DNA of 64,000 nt from contig WSYJ01000153.1 of assembly GCA_020186115.1 (NCBI GenBank), forward strand, positions 62,001 to 126,000, given 5' to 3'. The translations under genes were made by a program, and so were the position numbers. Below the pieces are notes generated by a model. That model was not told the DNA's origin, did not search any database, and was given only the letters and a program-made list of their open reading frames with translations. This document shows positions 9,764 to 21,192 of this stretch, piece by piece (positions within the stretch are counted from its first letter, which is position 1; each line of letters begins with the position of its first letter). This DNA is from Histomonas meleagridis (taxonomy: Eukaryota > Parabasalia > Tritrichomonadida > Dientamoebidae).

Positions 9764-12700
9764 ATGTTTCGAGGGCTTAGCAAAATTTTCCCAAGAAATT
9801 CATCAACATCAAAAAATGATAATATTTCAAGTTCACAGAAAGATCTATTAAATATTTTTTCATATCATTTAAAAATTTATGAATCTTTAGAAACTGATGA
9901 AGAAAAATTGCAACTTCTTGAAAAGATCATATGTCACTTTCAAACAACATTTGAGCCCCTCGATTTTGACAGTATGCAAACAAAAGAAATTAAAAAAGAA
10001 ATTGAACAATACTGTTTATTATGCAATCAAGAGGGATTTCTTATTCTAGGAAATCAAGAAATAAGGGAGAAAATGTTTAATTCTTTAATAATGATTTTTC
10101 ACATTTTTTCAGGAAATTCAAATTTTGATTTTTTTAGTTTATTCACCAGAATTTTACAATCACCTAAAGAAATCATTCACAGTTCATTCTCAGTTATTTC
10201 CCTATTTTTTAAATCCCAAATTTTCCATTCTAAATTTTTAAAAGAAGATGGATTTTCAATTATTTATGAAACATTTTTCGATCATTTTGTTTCCAATGAA
10301 ACACAAGAATTTTTTATAGAATTATTATTTGATTCAACTTTAAAAAATTATCACAATTTTATTCCTCCTGATAATCATTTAAAACTTTTTGTTGAATCAC
10401 TGCAAAAGCCATCATCAAATATTGATACAGAATGTAAATTAAAGCCCTTATTTATTTCTAGATATTTATCCTCTTTTTCCATTGCTGATCAAACAATTTT
10501 TGAGCGATTTGATTCAATCGACGGTTTTTTCAGTTTAGCCAATTTTCTCATAAAGTATTCAAATCCAATTATTTCTGAATGTTATGAAATTCTTTTATGT
10601 GAAAGTAAAGCATCAATTCCAGTTGTTAAATCTTTTTATTATATGTATTCGATTTCAAATGCAGAAATTCGAACTAAAATTCTTTCACTTATTTCCTTAT
10701 CTTTAAATGGACAATTTGAATTTGATAACATAAACAATAGTTATCCAATAAATTTATGGATATTACCACCACCTGAATTAAATCGCGAAGGCTTAATCGT
10801 TTTAGTCGTATTACTTAAAGAACTATCAGATAATAATAAAATTTCGATTGAAACTACATTAAGATCGATATTAAATTTGATTATGCCGCCTGAAAATGAA
10901 ATTATTCCAATTGATCATTTTTTAGAACTTATTGAGTCATCAATTTCAGAAGGAAAATTATCCAAAGTAAAACTTTTAAATGAGAAATTTCTTGAAGATT
11001 TTGTTTTAATACCAAAAGTTGAAGATGTTTCAATATATTTTAAGAAACATGTAATTTTTGGATCATTAATTTCTCAAATATATTCATTGGATAACGCAGA
11101 AGATTATCGATTTCCAATTGTACAAAAATTTATCGAAGTTTCAAATCACTTAGAAAAATTGAATGATTTATTCGAGTTTTTGAGTGATTTATTTTCATTT
11201 GAATTTTCAGCGCAAATTGTTTCATTACTTTTACATTATATTTCAAATCCTTCTTTTATAAAGTTATTAACAAATGAATTACCAAAACATAAAAAAGGAT
11301 TTAAATATTTTATTCAATCAAATGGTTTTTTAATACTTGATGAATATGTTAAAACAAATTCTTTTGATAACAATAAATTGTTAAAATTACTTTCGTCATT
11401 AAGTAATTTTGGACCACATTCTGAAATTGATAATTGGATTATATCACAACCAAAAGAATCACTTTTATTTAAATGTGATAAAGATTTAATTTGTAATGCA
11501 ATTTACTCATTTAAAGAAAATGAAAACTTATTACATATTCCTTCTTTGTTATATTTTTTAAATGATTTTGATTCGAGTTTACAAATTAATCTATATAACG
11601 CCGGGAAATTTGCAATACCATTGTATAAAAAGTTTGGCGTTTCTTTAATTAAAATTCCACATTATGATTTAATTATTAATCGATTTATTGATTTGAAATA
11701 TATTAATGAAATTTATAATTTTGAAGAACAATTTTCTTCGTTTTTTATTTCTGAGAATTTTCCTATTTATGAGTTTATACCAAATGATGAAATTTCATCA
11801 AGTTTTATTGTACAATTTCATTCAAACATTTCATTTTTCGTTAATGTTCCAAAATTTTCAACTGAAAACATATTAATTCTTTATAATAATTGTTTTACAA
11901 TAAATGTTAATGATAATAATTTAATTGTATCATCAGAAAAAGAACAAATTTCATATAAAATTAATCAAAATTATTGGTATCATTTGTTTTTACATTTCCA
12001 TACTAAAAAACTCGAAATATATTTTAATAATCAAATAAAACAAATTGAATTAGAATCAATGAATTATAATGATTTTAATTTTGGTGACATACATAATAAA
12101 ACACATTTTTTAATATCGAAACTTATTTTAGTTTCAAACAATTTTAATAATTATAATAATGATGAAATATTTAATATGAAACCTACAAAAATTATTTATG
12201 ATTTAAAACCAATTGATCCAAAAATTAAAGGATCAATTTATAATGTAAATTATTGCGGAATTTTAACATATTTTTCAACTTTTATACAAATAGAACCAAT
12301 GTTTCAATTTTTAGAACATGCAAAGAAAAATATTGCGGAAATTATATTAGCGTTATATAAAATAGAAGATAATACTAAATTAAATACTAAACATTTTTGG
12401 GAACGATTATTATTATCTATTAAACGTAATAAAGATTCGATTCAAGAATTATTACCAAATTTAATATTTACAATTCCAATTTCAATTTATGATCATCAAA
12501 AATCTTCTTTGTTCATTAAAAACTTATTAAAAGATATCGAAATATATTTTATATTTCCGAAAGAAGTAATTATTAATTTATTAAAAATGATCGAAAGTTA
12601 TATGAAAAATATTTTAGATTTTTCGACTATTAATGAAATGAAATTAATAAAATTCTTAATAAATGTTATGAGAACTGGAATTAATGAATCGATTTCATTA

Positions 12701-15700
12701 ATTTTTATAGATATAATTAAACATTTAATTTCTATAAATCCAACGAAAGAAAAATTAAAATATTTATTAAACATTTCGATATTTTCTTGTGATTGGAATA
12801 ATAATATAATAAATATTTCGACGTTTTGGGAAAAAGCTTTATCTAACACAAAAGTTAATTATATTTTACTTGACTTATTTATTAATGTGACTAAAACTAT
12901 TAACATCGAATTATATACATATACAGATCTTTTAGGTTTTATGTTATTATTTGATGATGAAAGATCATTATTATTTGCGGATTTAATTTGTTATTATTCA
13001 TATCATAATCCTAAATATTTATATGAATCCAAAAGAAGTTGTACAGCATTTTCAAGACAATGTGAATCAATTAATTGTTGGATTATAGCGTTTTCAATTT
13101 TATCTGGTAAATTATCTAATGATATATTTCCTACGCAATTAATTATATCGAGAACAGTATTCTTACCAGTAATAATTGAAATGTTATCAGCTTTATCTTA
13201 TAAAGTAATATTTTCAACTTATTTAAAACATAAAATCTCAAGTGGAAAATTGATTAAACAAGTTTTAGATGTAATTTTGACAATATCTAAAACACAATTT
13301 TCATTATTTTTACAATCGAATTGTATAAATCCTTTAATGATTTTATCAAATTTAGGAATTGTTCAAATTAATGATGACTTTTCACCTATAAATTTAACGA
13401 AAGATGAAATTAAAAAAGCTTTTAGTTTATGTAATAAAATTTCACCTTATTATGATATTATACAAGAAAATGAACAATTAAATAATGCAAAAACTTTAAA
13501 GAAGTTTTTTAATGAGTATTTACCAATTGATATTAGTGATCCAAACATTAGGAAAAAAATTCCATTTTCTTCAATAATATCAATTTTTTCATCGATTTTG
13601 TTTTCAACTGAACCATCAGACTTTTCGACATTATTAATCGATTATATTAATGGACATAATTTAATGAATTCGAAATATTTACATTTCTTTGGACAAGAAT
13701 TAATTTTTTCTGTTTTAATAAAATTAGCTAATACACAATATTCGATTGATTTATATCATAAACCTTCCATGAATATCATATCGAAATGTAATCATTTAGG
13801 TTTATTTAATGATAAATATATTAATTTCTTATCATTAATTTTGAATTTGTTAAAAACATTACAAATTAATGAACAATTTGAAACATTTTTAAATGATCAA
13901 AATATGATGACAATTTATAGAGATATATTACTTGGCTCATTTATATATACTTTAAATGAAGAATTAATTGATTTGTTTCAATTATTTGTTTCATTTAAAA
14001 ATTTAGTTTTTTATCCTCCGATATTTTCTAATATTGAATTTTCATTGTTTTGGCTTCATTTTACTCGGAAATGTGATATAGATTCGCCTGATATAATATT
14101 AACAATGAAACTTTTCATGTCAATTTTTGATTTAAAGAATAATCAATATAAAGCTGAAGAAGTAGAAAACTTATGGATAAATTATAAACGAAAATATAAA
14201 AATTCGGATACAATTGATTCTAATTTAAAAGAAAAAAGAACAAAAAATTTAATACATTATATACAACAAAAATTTATATCAACATCAAAACATTTTTTAA
14301 TATTTTCTATTTATCGAATTTCGAATTATTATATTCAAAGTCAATCACAATACTTTGGAATCAATAAAAGAAACTTAAAATATGAACATAATTTATATAA
14401 ATTCCAACAAATTTCATTTAAAAATAAACATCAAAAAGATTTTCCACATAATTCTTATCATATTTCATTTATTAAATTACCATTATATCAAACAAAAGTA
14501 ATAATTCCTTCACCATTTAAAGTTAAAACACCTGAATTCGACACAAAAATTAATCCGAAATTTTTCTCGATGAATAATTCCATAAAGAATTCACGAATAT
14601 TACAAATATCTAAACAAGGAATCTTTAAATCATCACCAGAATGGTGTTATTTCCATGACACGCCACAATTTTCATCTCCATTTGAATATTCTCAAATAAT
14701 ACCACAAACTCCATCACAATTAATATCATTATTTTCGAAAATATTTCATAAAAAATTAGGGAAAATTTTGAACATATTTAATTCATCATTTTTTTATTCA
14801 ACTCATACAACTAAAAGTACATTATTTATCACTGAAAAATCGATTTCTATTATCCTTTTATCGAAATATTCTAATAATGAATTAATATTAATTGAACAAC
14901 CTGAATGGTCAATATCATTTTTACCTATTTCTGAATCAATTACTATTGGTGAATGGAAAAACGCATCAATATTTTGTGGACATTTTGTTTTAACTATTTA
15001 TTTCCATGATTTAATACTAATTCAACCACATTTATATTTACATCAAAATATTTCATTATCAATTGAATCAATATTTTCACCAAATTTAATAATAATATTC
15101 GATACAATTTCTGATTATATAAATGCAGAAAAAGTTTTACATAAGTTATGGGACAAAAGTTATTCAAAAACATTATCATCATATCCATATTTATTTAATA
15201 TATCAAATTTACAAACAGCTTTTGATATGTGGGATTCCGGCGTAATAACAAATTTCGATTATCTTTTGATGTTAAATTTTTTCGGAGGTCGTTCGTTAAC
15301 AGATTTAACACAATATCCAATTTTCCCATGGATAATATCGCCGAACTTAGAACTAAAACGTGATTTATCATTACCAATCGGACAATTATTTAAAGAGAAA
15401 TCGGATTATTATGATGAAATATATGAATCGACAGAAGAACCAAAATATTATTATGGATTTCATTATTCACTTCCTGGAATTATATTTTGGTTTATGATTA
15501 GATTGCAACCATTCACATTTTTATCATGGGATTTAAATAATGGTTGGGATAGTTCTAAAAGATTATTTGTATCGATTGAAGATGCTTATGATTCAGCTAC
15601 AAAAAATAATACATCTGATTTAAAGGAATTAATTCCAGAGTTATATATATTTCCCGAAATTTTCAAAAATGTTTCGAATTTAAAGTTCCCAAATAACTTT

Positions 15701-16915
15701 AAAGAAAACGTTGAATTACCAATTTGGTCAAATGATTCACCACGTTTTTATGTGGACGTGATGATAAAATATTTACAATCGACCGAAAATATCGAAGAAT
15801 GGATCGATTTGATATTCGGATATAAGGAATTAGGTGATGCTGCTTTGGAATATAAAAATGTATTTCATCCAGTTTGTTATCAATATTCAACTCAAGAAAG
15901 TTTAGGTATGGATAGTGATGCTTTCAAAGCGCAAGTAATTCATTTCGGCCAATGCCCAATTCAGCTTTTTACTAAGCCACATGCAAAAAGATCAAAACAA
16001 TTTATTCAACCTCCCAAAAAAATTGAGATATCGGTCCAACAAGAATCTTTAATTCACGGGGAAAATAGTGATGGAAATGTGGCAAAATGTGATTTAGGTG
16101 TTTATTTAATGCCGAAATTAAGCGCTCCAATTCCTCCAAAATACGATCATTTCGCGACGGTTAATTCAGAGAGTGAAACGTTTTCCATTCAAAAAGTTTC
16201 ACTAACGGGTTTTTCTGAGTTGTTCGTCGATGTGGATTCGAAATATTCAAGAGTTACTGATATATCTGTTTGTAGCACAGGCATGTTTATGGCAATAAGT
16301 TTCGAAACAGGAATGGCTTCGGTTTATAGAATAATATATAAGAATGGAGATCCTTGTGGAATTGAATTAACAAATTCATTTTATGGAAGTACAAAATGTA
16401 ACTTTACTGTTGTATTTGCATTTGATTTTGTTTGCGCAAGTTTGTTTGAAAATAATTTAGTAATATGGAATTACGCGACACAATTGTTACACCATAACAT
16501 AAACCTTGGATTTAATCCAAAGGGTATTTTTTGTGATGATTTTTCTGGGGTTATAACAATATTTAATGATCAAGAAATAGTTCAATATTCAATTAATGGT
16601 GAAAAGATCAGAGAATTTCAAACAGACTACAGCATTGAAAAGGCTGGATTGCTACCTGTAACAAATTCTTTTGATGGTCGTTTTATCGTAATAGCAGATA
16701 TTCGTGGCGATTTATCCTTTTATTCAATCGACCCTACAAGTTATGATCCAATTTTAATTTGCACAAAGCCCATCTATATTCCAGGGATTTTATCTCTTTT
16801 TATTAATCCGAGCACTTTTGAGGTTATCACATCTGACACTTTTCAAAAGGTGTTCGTTTCAAGATTTTCCAACGCTGAAGATTTTGAAGAGGAAGTCTGT
16901 CAACTTGACGAATAA
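9764..16915 (+). CDS. BEACH-domain protein (LRBA/neurobeachin type) with WD repeats
   Basis: 2383 residues, start MFRGLSKIF. Order of parts: a long alpha-solenoid-like N-terminus; a concanavalin/LamG-like segment around residues 680-790 (NYWYHLFLHFHTKKLEIYFN); a PH-like region around 1690-1790; the BEACH domain from about 1810 to 2060, with NFDYLLMLNFFGGRSLTDL, YPIFPWII, FHYSLPGIIFWFMIRLQPF, LPEIF-type and LPIWS motifs; and WD40-like repeats over the last 250 residues. BEACH proteins act in vesicle traffic, lysosome size control and membrane fusion, probably as scaffolds on endomembranes. Sequence between the domains is strongly N/I/F-rich, as expected at this base composition. The frame is unbroken over 7.1 kb, and the stop is TAAA. 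Confidence 0.93.
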   Translation: MFRGLSKIFPRNSSTSKNDNISSSQKDLLNIFSYHLKIYESLETDEEKLQLLEKIICHFQTTFEPLDFDSMQTKEIKKEIEQYCLLCNQEGFLILGNQEIREKMFNSLIMIFHIFSGNSNFDFFSLFTRILQSPKEIIHSSFSVISLFFKSQIFHSKFLKEDGFSIIYETFFDHFVSNETQEFFIELLFDSTLKNYHNFIPPDNHLKLFVESLQKPSSNIDTECKLKPLFISRYLSSFSIADQTIFERFDSIDGFFSLANFLIKYSNPIISECYEILLCESKASIPVVKSFYYMYSISNAEIRTKILSLISLSLNGQFEFDNINNSYPINLWILPPPELNREGLIVLVVLLKELSDNNKISIETTLRSILNLIMPPENEIIPIDHFLELIESSISEGKLSKVKLLNEKFLEDFVLIPKVEDVSIYFKKHVIFGSLISQIYSLDNAEDYRFPIVQKFIEVSNHLEKLNDLFEFLSDLFSFEFSAQIVSLLLHYISNPSFIKLLTNELPKHKKGFKYFIQSNGFLILDEYVKTNSFDNNKLLKLLSSLSNFGPHSEIDNWIISQPKESLLFKCDKDLICNAIYSFKENENLLHIPSLLYFLNDFDSSLQINLYNAGKFAIPLYKKFGVSLIKIPHYDLIINRFIDLKYINEIYNFEEQFSSFFISENFPIYEFIPNDEISSSFIVQFHSNISFFVNVPKFSTENILILYNNCFTINVNDNNLIVSSEKEQISYKINQNYWYHLFLHFHTKKLEIYFNNQIKQIELESMNYNDFNFGDIHNKTHFLISKLILVSNNFNNYNNDEIFNMKPTKIIYDLKPIDPKIKGSIYNVNYCGILTYFSTFIQIEPMFQFLEHAKKNIAEIILALYKIEDNTKLNTKHFWERLLLSIKRNKDSIQELLPNLIFTIPISIYDHQKSSLFIKNLLKDIEIYFIFPKEVIINLLKMIESYMKNILDFSTINEMKLIKFLINVMRTGINESISLIFIDIIKHLISINPTKEKLKYLLNISIFSCDWNNNIINISTFWEKALSNTKVNYILLDLFINVTKTINIELYTYTDLLGFMLLFDDERSLLFADLICYYSYHNPKYLYESKRSCTAFSRQCESINCWIIAFSILSGKLSNDIFPTQLIISRTVFLPVIIEMLSALSYKVIFSTYLKHKISSGKLIKQVLDVILTISKTQFSLFLQSNCINPLMILSNLGIVQINDDFSPINLTKDEIKKAFSLCNKISPYYDIIQENEQLNNAKTLKKFFNEYLPIDISDPNIRKKIPFSSIISIFSSILFSTEPSDFSTLLIDYINGHNLMNSKYLHFFGQELIFSVLIKLANTQYSIDLYHKPSMNIISKCNHLGLFNDKYINFLSLILNLLKTLQINEQFETFLNDQNMMTIYRDILLGSFIYTLNEELIDLFQLFVSFKNLVFYPPIFSNIEFSLFWLHFTRKCDIDSPDIILTMKLFMSIFDLKNNQYKAEEVENLWINYKRKYKNSDTIDSNLKEKRTKNLIHYIQQKFISTSKHFLIFSIYRISNYYIQSQSQYFGINKRNLKYEHNLYKFQQISFKNKHQKDFPHNSYHISFIKLPLYQTKVIIPSPFKVKTPEFDTKINPKFFSMNNSIKNSRILQISKQGIFKSSPEWCYFHDTPQFSSPFEYSQIIPQTPSQLISLFSKIFHKKLGKILNIFNSSFFYSTHTTKSTLFITEKSISIILLSKYSNNELILIEQPEWSISFLPISESITIGEWKNASIFCGHFVLTIYFHDLILIQPHLYLHQNISLSIESIFSPNLIIIFDTISDYINAEKVLHKLWDKSYSKTLSSYPYLFNISNLQTAFDMWDSGVITNFDYLLMLNFFGGRSLTDLTQYPIFPWIISPNLELKRDLSLPIGQLFKEKSDYYDEIYESTEEPKYYYGFHYSLPGIIFWFMIRLQPFTFLSWDLNNGWDSSKRLFVSIEDAYDSATKNNTSDLKELIPELYIFPEIFKNVSNLKFPNNFKENVELPIWSNDSPRFYVDVMIKYLQSTENIEEWIDLIFGYKELGDAALEYKNVFHPVCYQYSTQESLGMDSDAFKAQVIHFGQCPIQLFTKPHAKRSKQFIQPPKKIEISVQQESLIHGENSDGNVAKCDLGVYLMPKLSAPIPPKYDHFATVNSESETFSIQKVSLTGFSELFVDVDSKYSRVTDISVCSTGMFMAISFETGMASVYRIIYKNGDPCGIELTNSFYGSTKCNFTVVFAFDFVCASLFENNLVIWNYATQLLHHNINLGFNPKGIFCDDFSGVITIFNDQEIVQYSINGEKIREFQTDYSIEKAGLLPVTNSFDGRFIVIADIRGDLSFYSIDPTSYDPILICTKPIYIPGILSLFINPSTFEVITSDTFQKVFVSRFSNAEDFEEEVCQLDE

Positions 16916-17122
16916 AATTTTGATTGTATTGTTTTTGAGCGTCTTTCTTTCACTTTTTGAGTTCATCACCATAAAATCTTTGCACAAAATTGAGACCGAG
17001 CAATTTGACAGCCACACATTGTTTTGAAGTACGTTCCCATACAAAAAGTTTTCTCGACAAAAAAGAAATCAAATGTTTACACAGAACTAATTGGTTGTTG
17101 ATTTTGGGTCCAGAAACATCGG

Positions 17123-17908
17123 TTAAGTCCTCAATTGAAAAAGTACAATTGGCGGGATTTGTTGGACCTTTTGGATTTCTTGTGATTGTTTTTGGATGTT
17201 TGCTTGGTTGATCTTGCTTTGTAGCTGTGATATAAGTTGTGATTTTCGTTCAGCTTGAAGTCGGGTGACATATAAGTCATCGAATCGATTTAATTGATAT
17301 TTGATACAGTCAGGAGGGAACCTTCCTTCAACAGATAGCGCTGTAAGTGTGGATTTCGTGAGTTCTTTAAGATCGGCATTGATTAAACATTCACCAACTT
17401 TGGTGGAATGTTTTAATATTCCGATTCTTTCAAGGAGAAATGCAACTAAATATAACCTCCTTAAGATTGGTTTGGACTTTTCTTCATCGGGCGATAAGAA
17501 TACGGCGATATCGCGGATGTTTAAAGATTGTGTTCCGAAATAAACAAATATTCCAAGGAAATTGATAGCCAAGGTACCGATGGCTGGAGACTCTGGAAGG
17601 TAGAAAAGCTTGTCTAGATCTTCTGTAAGGGCTTTGATCTCTATGTCTCTAGAGATAGATGGAAGTAAATTTGAAAGGGTTGAAAGACCTTTCCATTGGT
17701 ATGCATGAGGTCCTGCTTTGATGCAGATACCACATGCAACGAGTACATTGAGTAAGTCGTATAGACGACGTTTTTCAACACCTGAATCTATTGATAGTTG
17801 GTTGATTTGGATGATAAAATCTATCTTGTTTTCATACTGCTTGAGGAAGTTAATTATGAACTCTGAAAAGCCATTTTTCTTTTTTGGGTTATTGTTCGAT
17901 TTCTTCAT
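17123..17908 (-). CDS. Atypical E2F-like transcription factor with two winged helices
   Basis: Starting at ATG 17908 gives 261 residues; an in-frame ATG at 17941 would add 11, but an initiator lies between the two. The first winged helix (about residues 10-85) has the E2F signature GVEKRRLYDLLNVLVACGI, matching RRIYDITNVLEGIG of E2F recognition helices. A second, weaker one (about 130-190) ends with ILRRLYLVAFLLERIGILK. Two tandem DNA-binding domains in one chain is the plan of E2F7/E2F8, which bind DNA without a DP partner and repress cell-cycle genes. No marked-box or retinoblastoma-binding motif is visible. The C-terminus is glutamine-rich. Function in the cell cycle is inferred from the family. 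Confidence 0.8.
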   Translation of the reverse strand: MKKSNNNPKKKNGFSEFIINFLKQYENKIDFIIQINQLSIDSGVEKRRLYDLLNVLVACGICIKAGPHAYQWKGLSTLSNLLPSISRDIEIKALTEDLDKLFYLPESPAIGTLAINFLGIFVYFGTQSLNIRDIAVFLSPDEEKSKPILRRLYLVAFLLERIGILKHSTKVGECLINADLKELTKSTLTALSVEGRFPPDCIKYQLNRFDDLYVTRLQAERKSQLISQLQSKINQANIQKQSQEIQKVQQIPPIVLFQLRT

Positions 17909-17915
17909 TGTGGAA

Positions 17916-17920
17916 AATGA
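17916..17920 (-). promoter_or_regulatory. Initiator (TCATT) for the E2F-like gene
   Basis: On the minus strand TCATT lies about 8 nt before ATG 17908 and inside the longer frame. It favours the shorter start. Confidence 0.5.
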
Positions 17921-17941
17921 CAGGTATTCTTTTGAAAGCAT

Positions 17942-19645
17942 AGAAATTCAATTGTTAAAAGCTGCAATACCACGAAGGTTTTCGAAATCACAAATTTAAT
18001 ATCATTAAATATATAGTATAGATATCAAGAAATTAAAATATTTAGATGAAAGACATATGGTTTACTGAGAAAAAAATGTTTGAATTTGATGCTTTTCTTA
18101 TCGTTTAGTAAGGGGCTTAAGAGAAATTTAGTATTGAAAAATTGAATTGATTTCGGACAAATAAAATCAAATACGGCCGTGTCGATTCAATTTTTTTTGA
18201 ATGAAATTCAATGCATTGAATTACGCGACCACTGAAAATGGGTTTTATGGACCTGATCATTCCGTCCAAACGCACGATAAAAATAAAATAAGACAACAAA
18301 AATGAATAAAACAGTGTCTCACGAATAAAATCATTCCTGTCTGATTCTTCTCTATTGAAGAATAATCTACAAAAATTGTGATTTATGTGTTCCAGAATGT
18401 CAATAGTTTACGAAAATGATTGATAAACGATAATGAATAACCGTTTTTTTAAACTCGGAATATTTTTCGGTAAAATTATTCCAAATCAAATTTAATATAT
18501 CTATATATTTTCTTATGAATAATAAATATAATATAATGAATATTTAAACAAATATCGTAAAATACATAAGATATTTCAATTTTATTTATCGAATAAGTGA
18601 TCTGACAGGCAAATTAATTAAGTCAAATAAAGCGGTTGTAATAGTCGTGAAGAGAAAAAATTATTTTAAATAAACTTAACAAAAAAACCGAATTTTTCAA
18701 TGATATCTGCGTTCTATATAATTCATCTTTCCAGAAAGTAAAAATAAATATTGTAATGTCAAATGTGTTAATAATTTTTACATAATTAAACTTTCTTTCA
18801 AGAATAACACATGTCTTGGTTGGTAATAATCAAAAAAAACGGATGTTCAAAAATTAATAATTTAACATTAGAAAAAATATATTTAGAATGTTTCTTAAAA
18901 TTAACTTTTCTTGTTTGCGTTATTGAGAAGCTAAGTAGTAATTCTGTTTTAATATTAAATTGCAGTATTCTTATTTTATATAAAAAAATTAATTGAATTG
19001 AATTTTAACCGTGTGTATAGAAAATTAAATGCAGTCAGAAACAAAAAACTTGAAATTCTTTTGACATTTTGTCATTTCTTAGAAAAAAATTATTTGATTT
19101 TGATATAGAATTAATTATTAGAATGAAATTTCGTAGAAGGATTGTTGAATCCATCCTGAATTGAGTTTATAGGTACATATTAATAACATACCGGCCTAAT
19201 GTTTCAGTTTATTCTGTTTGTGTACTTATTTCGTTATAAAATGGTTGTATTTGGGATTTTATTATTACTTTGGTTATTATTAATTCATGCTTATTTATTA
19301 TGCTAATATTAATATTTTTATTGTTCCTATCGTTTGATAGCAAATGAATAATTATAATATAATTTTAAAAATGAATTCATCACGAAGTAATTTAACTATT
19401 TCTGTTAACCTTTTTCAGATGTATACACAAGTGCTGTTATAAATAATGATTTAAATCATTTTTAAATATTATTTTTAAATCTAAAAATTAATTAACAAAT
19501 AATCAAATAAAACGAATAAATACCTCTAGCATTTACAGTGATTCCTTCTTGTTCAAGTAATTGTTTTACTTCACTAATAAAGCACGCTTGGGAAAAATTT
19601 TTGTTTTTCTTGAATATTTTGTTTTTTTAAGTTTGTACGTTAAGA
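17942..19645. other. Long AT-rich intergenic region
   Basis: 1.7 kb without a convincing gene. Short open frames (for example 18117-18299 minus and 18811-18996 plus) have no recognisable content. An M3-like octamer AACCGTTT is at 18439-18446 on the plus strand with no gene behind it. I see no tRNA-like or rRNA-like sequence. Confidence 0.4.
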
Positions 19646-20713
19646 ATGCAGATGAACCCAATTTATTATTCTATTGGGAGACCAAAAACCGAAAATAGTA
19701 CATATAAAAACAAAAAATACATAAGAGACCCTGGAATTAATTGGTCAATTATAAAAGATGTTGATCCTATAATGTTATCTGAAACAAAAGATTTCAATTT
19801 AATGGAAAAAATAGCCAATTCTTTTGTGTCTTCCATTATGAATGAAGGAGATAGATCATATTTGTCTGATCCATTGGCATTTAAATTTGTTATGATTCTT
19901 CAAATTATTATCCAATACATGTATGATTGTCAAAAACAACTCAAAACAAAATTAACTGAATCTGAGGATGAATGTCTTATATACAAAGAAAAAATAAATC
20001 TTCTTCAGAGGTCCGAAAATAGAAAAGATATATTGTTAAAAGAAGCATATACAGATTATGATAAATGTCCATTATGTCGTAAAAAATTCAAGTCACTTAA
20101 CTTATTAGACAAACACATCGAGAAGCAACATTCAACACATTTTTATGCATGGAAATCCATTCGTGTAAATGCATCAATTGATCCTAAATCCAGAATCAAA
20201 GAATTAGAAGAAGAAATTTCTACAATCAGAACAACAATGAATGAACAAACCAAAAAGTTTAATGAATCATTAATTAATTTCAATAATAGACTTGAAGCTA
20301 AAAAAAGAGATAACAAACAGAAGAAACAAGTTCAAAAGCCAATTATAGAATATTTCGAATTTCATCCAAAACAATCAAAACAAGAAAATGAAATCAAACC
20401 TAATACTACTATTAATCCTTTTAAGCAACATGTGCTACACATCGATGCTGATCCAAGTTCTGACTTCGATTCTTCAGATTTAGATGTTGATGAACATATG
20501 AGACGAATCGAAAAAAAGTCTAAAAAAGAAGTAAATAGAATTCATAATGGCTTTGGAAGCAATTACGTAACTCCAAAACAAGCTGAAAATATGCTAAAAT
20601 TAAATAATGTAAATTATAAAAGAGTACATGCTTCCGCAAAAGAGCAAATCGAAAAAGAATTTCCAATGGCTCAGAGCAAACAAAAACGAAAGAAACCTTC
20701 TTCACATAGCTAA
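19646..20713 (+). CDS. DZIP1-like C2H2 zinc-finger protein
   Basis: 355 residues. The N-terminal 110 residues contain INWSIIKDVDPIMLSE and LSDPLAFKFVMILQIIIQYMYDCQ, resembling the conserved head of DZIP1/Iguana (INWRRL...; LVDPAFLKLFRLAQLTIEYLL). A coiled coil follows. A single C2H2 finger then reads CPLCRKKFKSLNLLDKHIEKQH (about residues 141-162), followed by a second coiled coil (KSRIKELEEEISTIR) and a charged tail. DZIP1 proteins sit at the basal body and ciliary transition zone, which would suit a flagellated parabasalid. The family call is from remembered motifs, so moderate. Confidence 0.7.
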   Translation: MQMNPIYYSIGRPKTENSTYKNKKYIRDPGINWSIIKDVDPIMLSETKDFNLMEKIANSFVSSIMNEGDRSYLSDPLAFKFVMILQIIIQYMYDCQKQLKTKLTESEDECLIYKEKINLLQRSENRKDILLKEAYTDYDKCPLCRKKFKSLNLLDKHIEKQHSTHFYAWKSIRVNASIDPKSRIKELEEEISTIRTTMNEQTKKFNESLINFNNRLEAKKRDNKQKKQVQKPIIEYFEFHPKQSKQENEIKPNTTINPFKQHVLHIDADPSSDFDSSDLDVDEHMRRIEKKSKKEVNRIHNGFGSNYVTPKQAENMLKLNNVNYKRVHASAKEQIEKEFPMAQSKQKRKKPSSHS

Positions 20714-20831
20714 TGTTTTAATAAACTATGATAGAAATGTATCAAAATAAAAAAGTTTAAAATTATGAGCAAAAATAAGAAAACAAAAGAATAAGAGAAT
20801 TTACTAATAATAATACAAAAAATAGGCTGTG

Positions 20832-21083
20832 TTATTTTTGGACATCTTTGGTATTAGAATAAAAAAATTTGTTAGAAAGCGGACTTGATGTAAAATGATT
20901 TGATGATTTGTAGGTTGGTTTAGATTTTGATCTTTGTGACTGCAAGTTAATATTCTTAGATTTTGAAATATTTTTATTTTTCTTCCTTTCTTTGTACTCA
21001 TTCAAGTGTCCTTCGTCAAAGTTTCCTCTTCCACGTGCTGTGTCATATTCAACTCCAGCAGGAAGAGTTTTCTGTGATGACAT
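20832..21083 (-). CDS. Small basic protein, unknown
   Basis: 83 residues from ATG 21083: MSSQKTLPAGVEYDTARGRG, then a lysine-rich and serine/asparagine-rich tail. The N-terminal 35 residues use mixed codons and look coding; the rest is low complexity. It converges on the DZIP1-like gene, about 120 bp away, and follows the RNR gene by about 110 bp. I do not recognise a family. It could be a small cytoskeletal or nucleic-acid-binding protein, but nothing shows that. Confidence 0.5.
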   Translation of the reverse strand: MSSQKTLPAGVEYDTARGRGNFDEGHLNEYKERKKNKNISKSKNINLQSQRSKSKPTYKSSNHFTSSPLSNKFFYSNTKDVQK

Positions 21084-21192
21084 TTTCCAAAATTTGTCTT
21101 TGATGTAAACTAAAAAGTGCCAGTATTTAAATTTCTAAAGTTTACGTTTTATCACAAAAATTTGGACATGTTACGTGAAACGAACCTTCTTT

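Noticed and set aside
18811-18996. Plus-strand 61-codon frame
   Set aside because: Low complexity, no domain, and no promoter element near its start.
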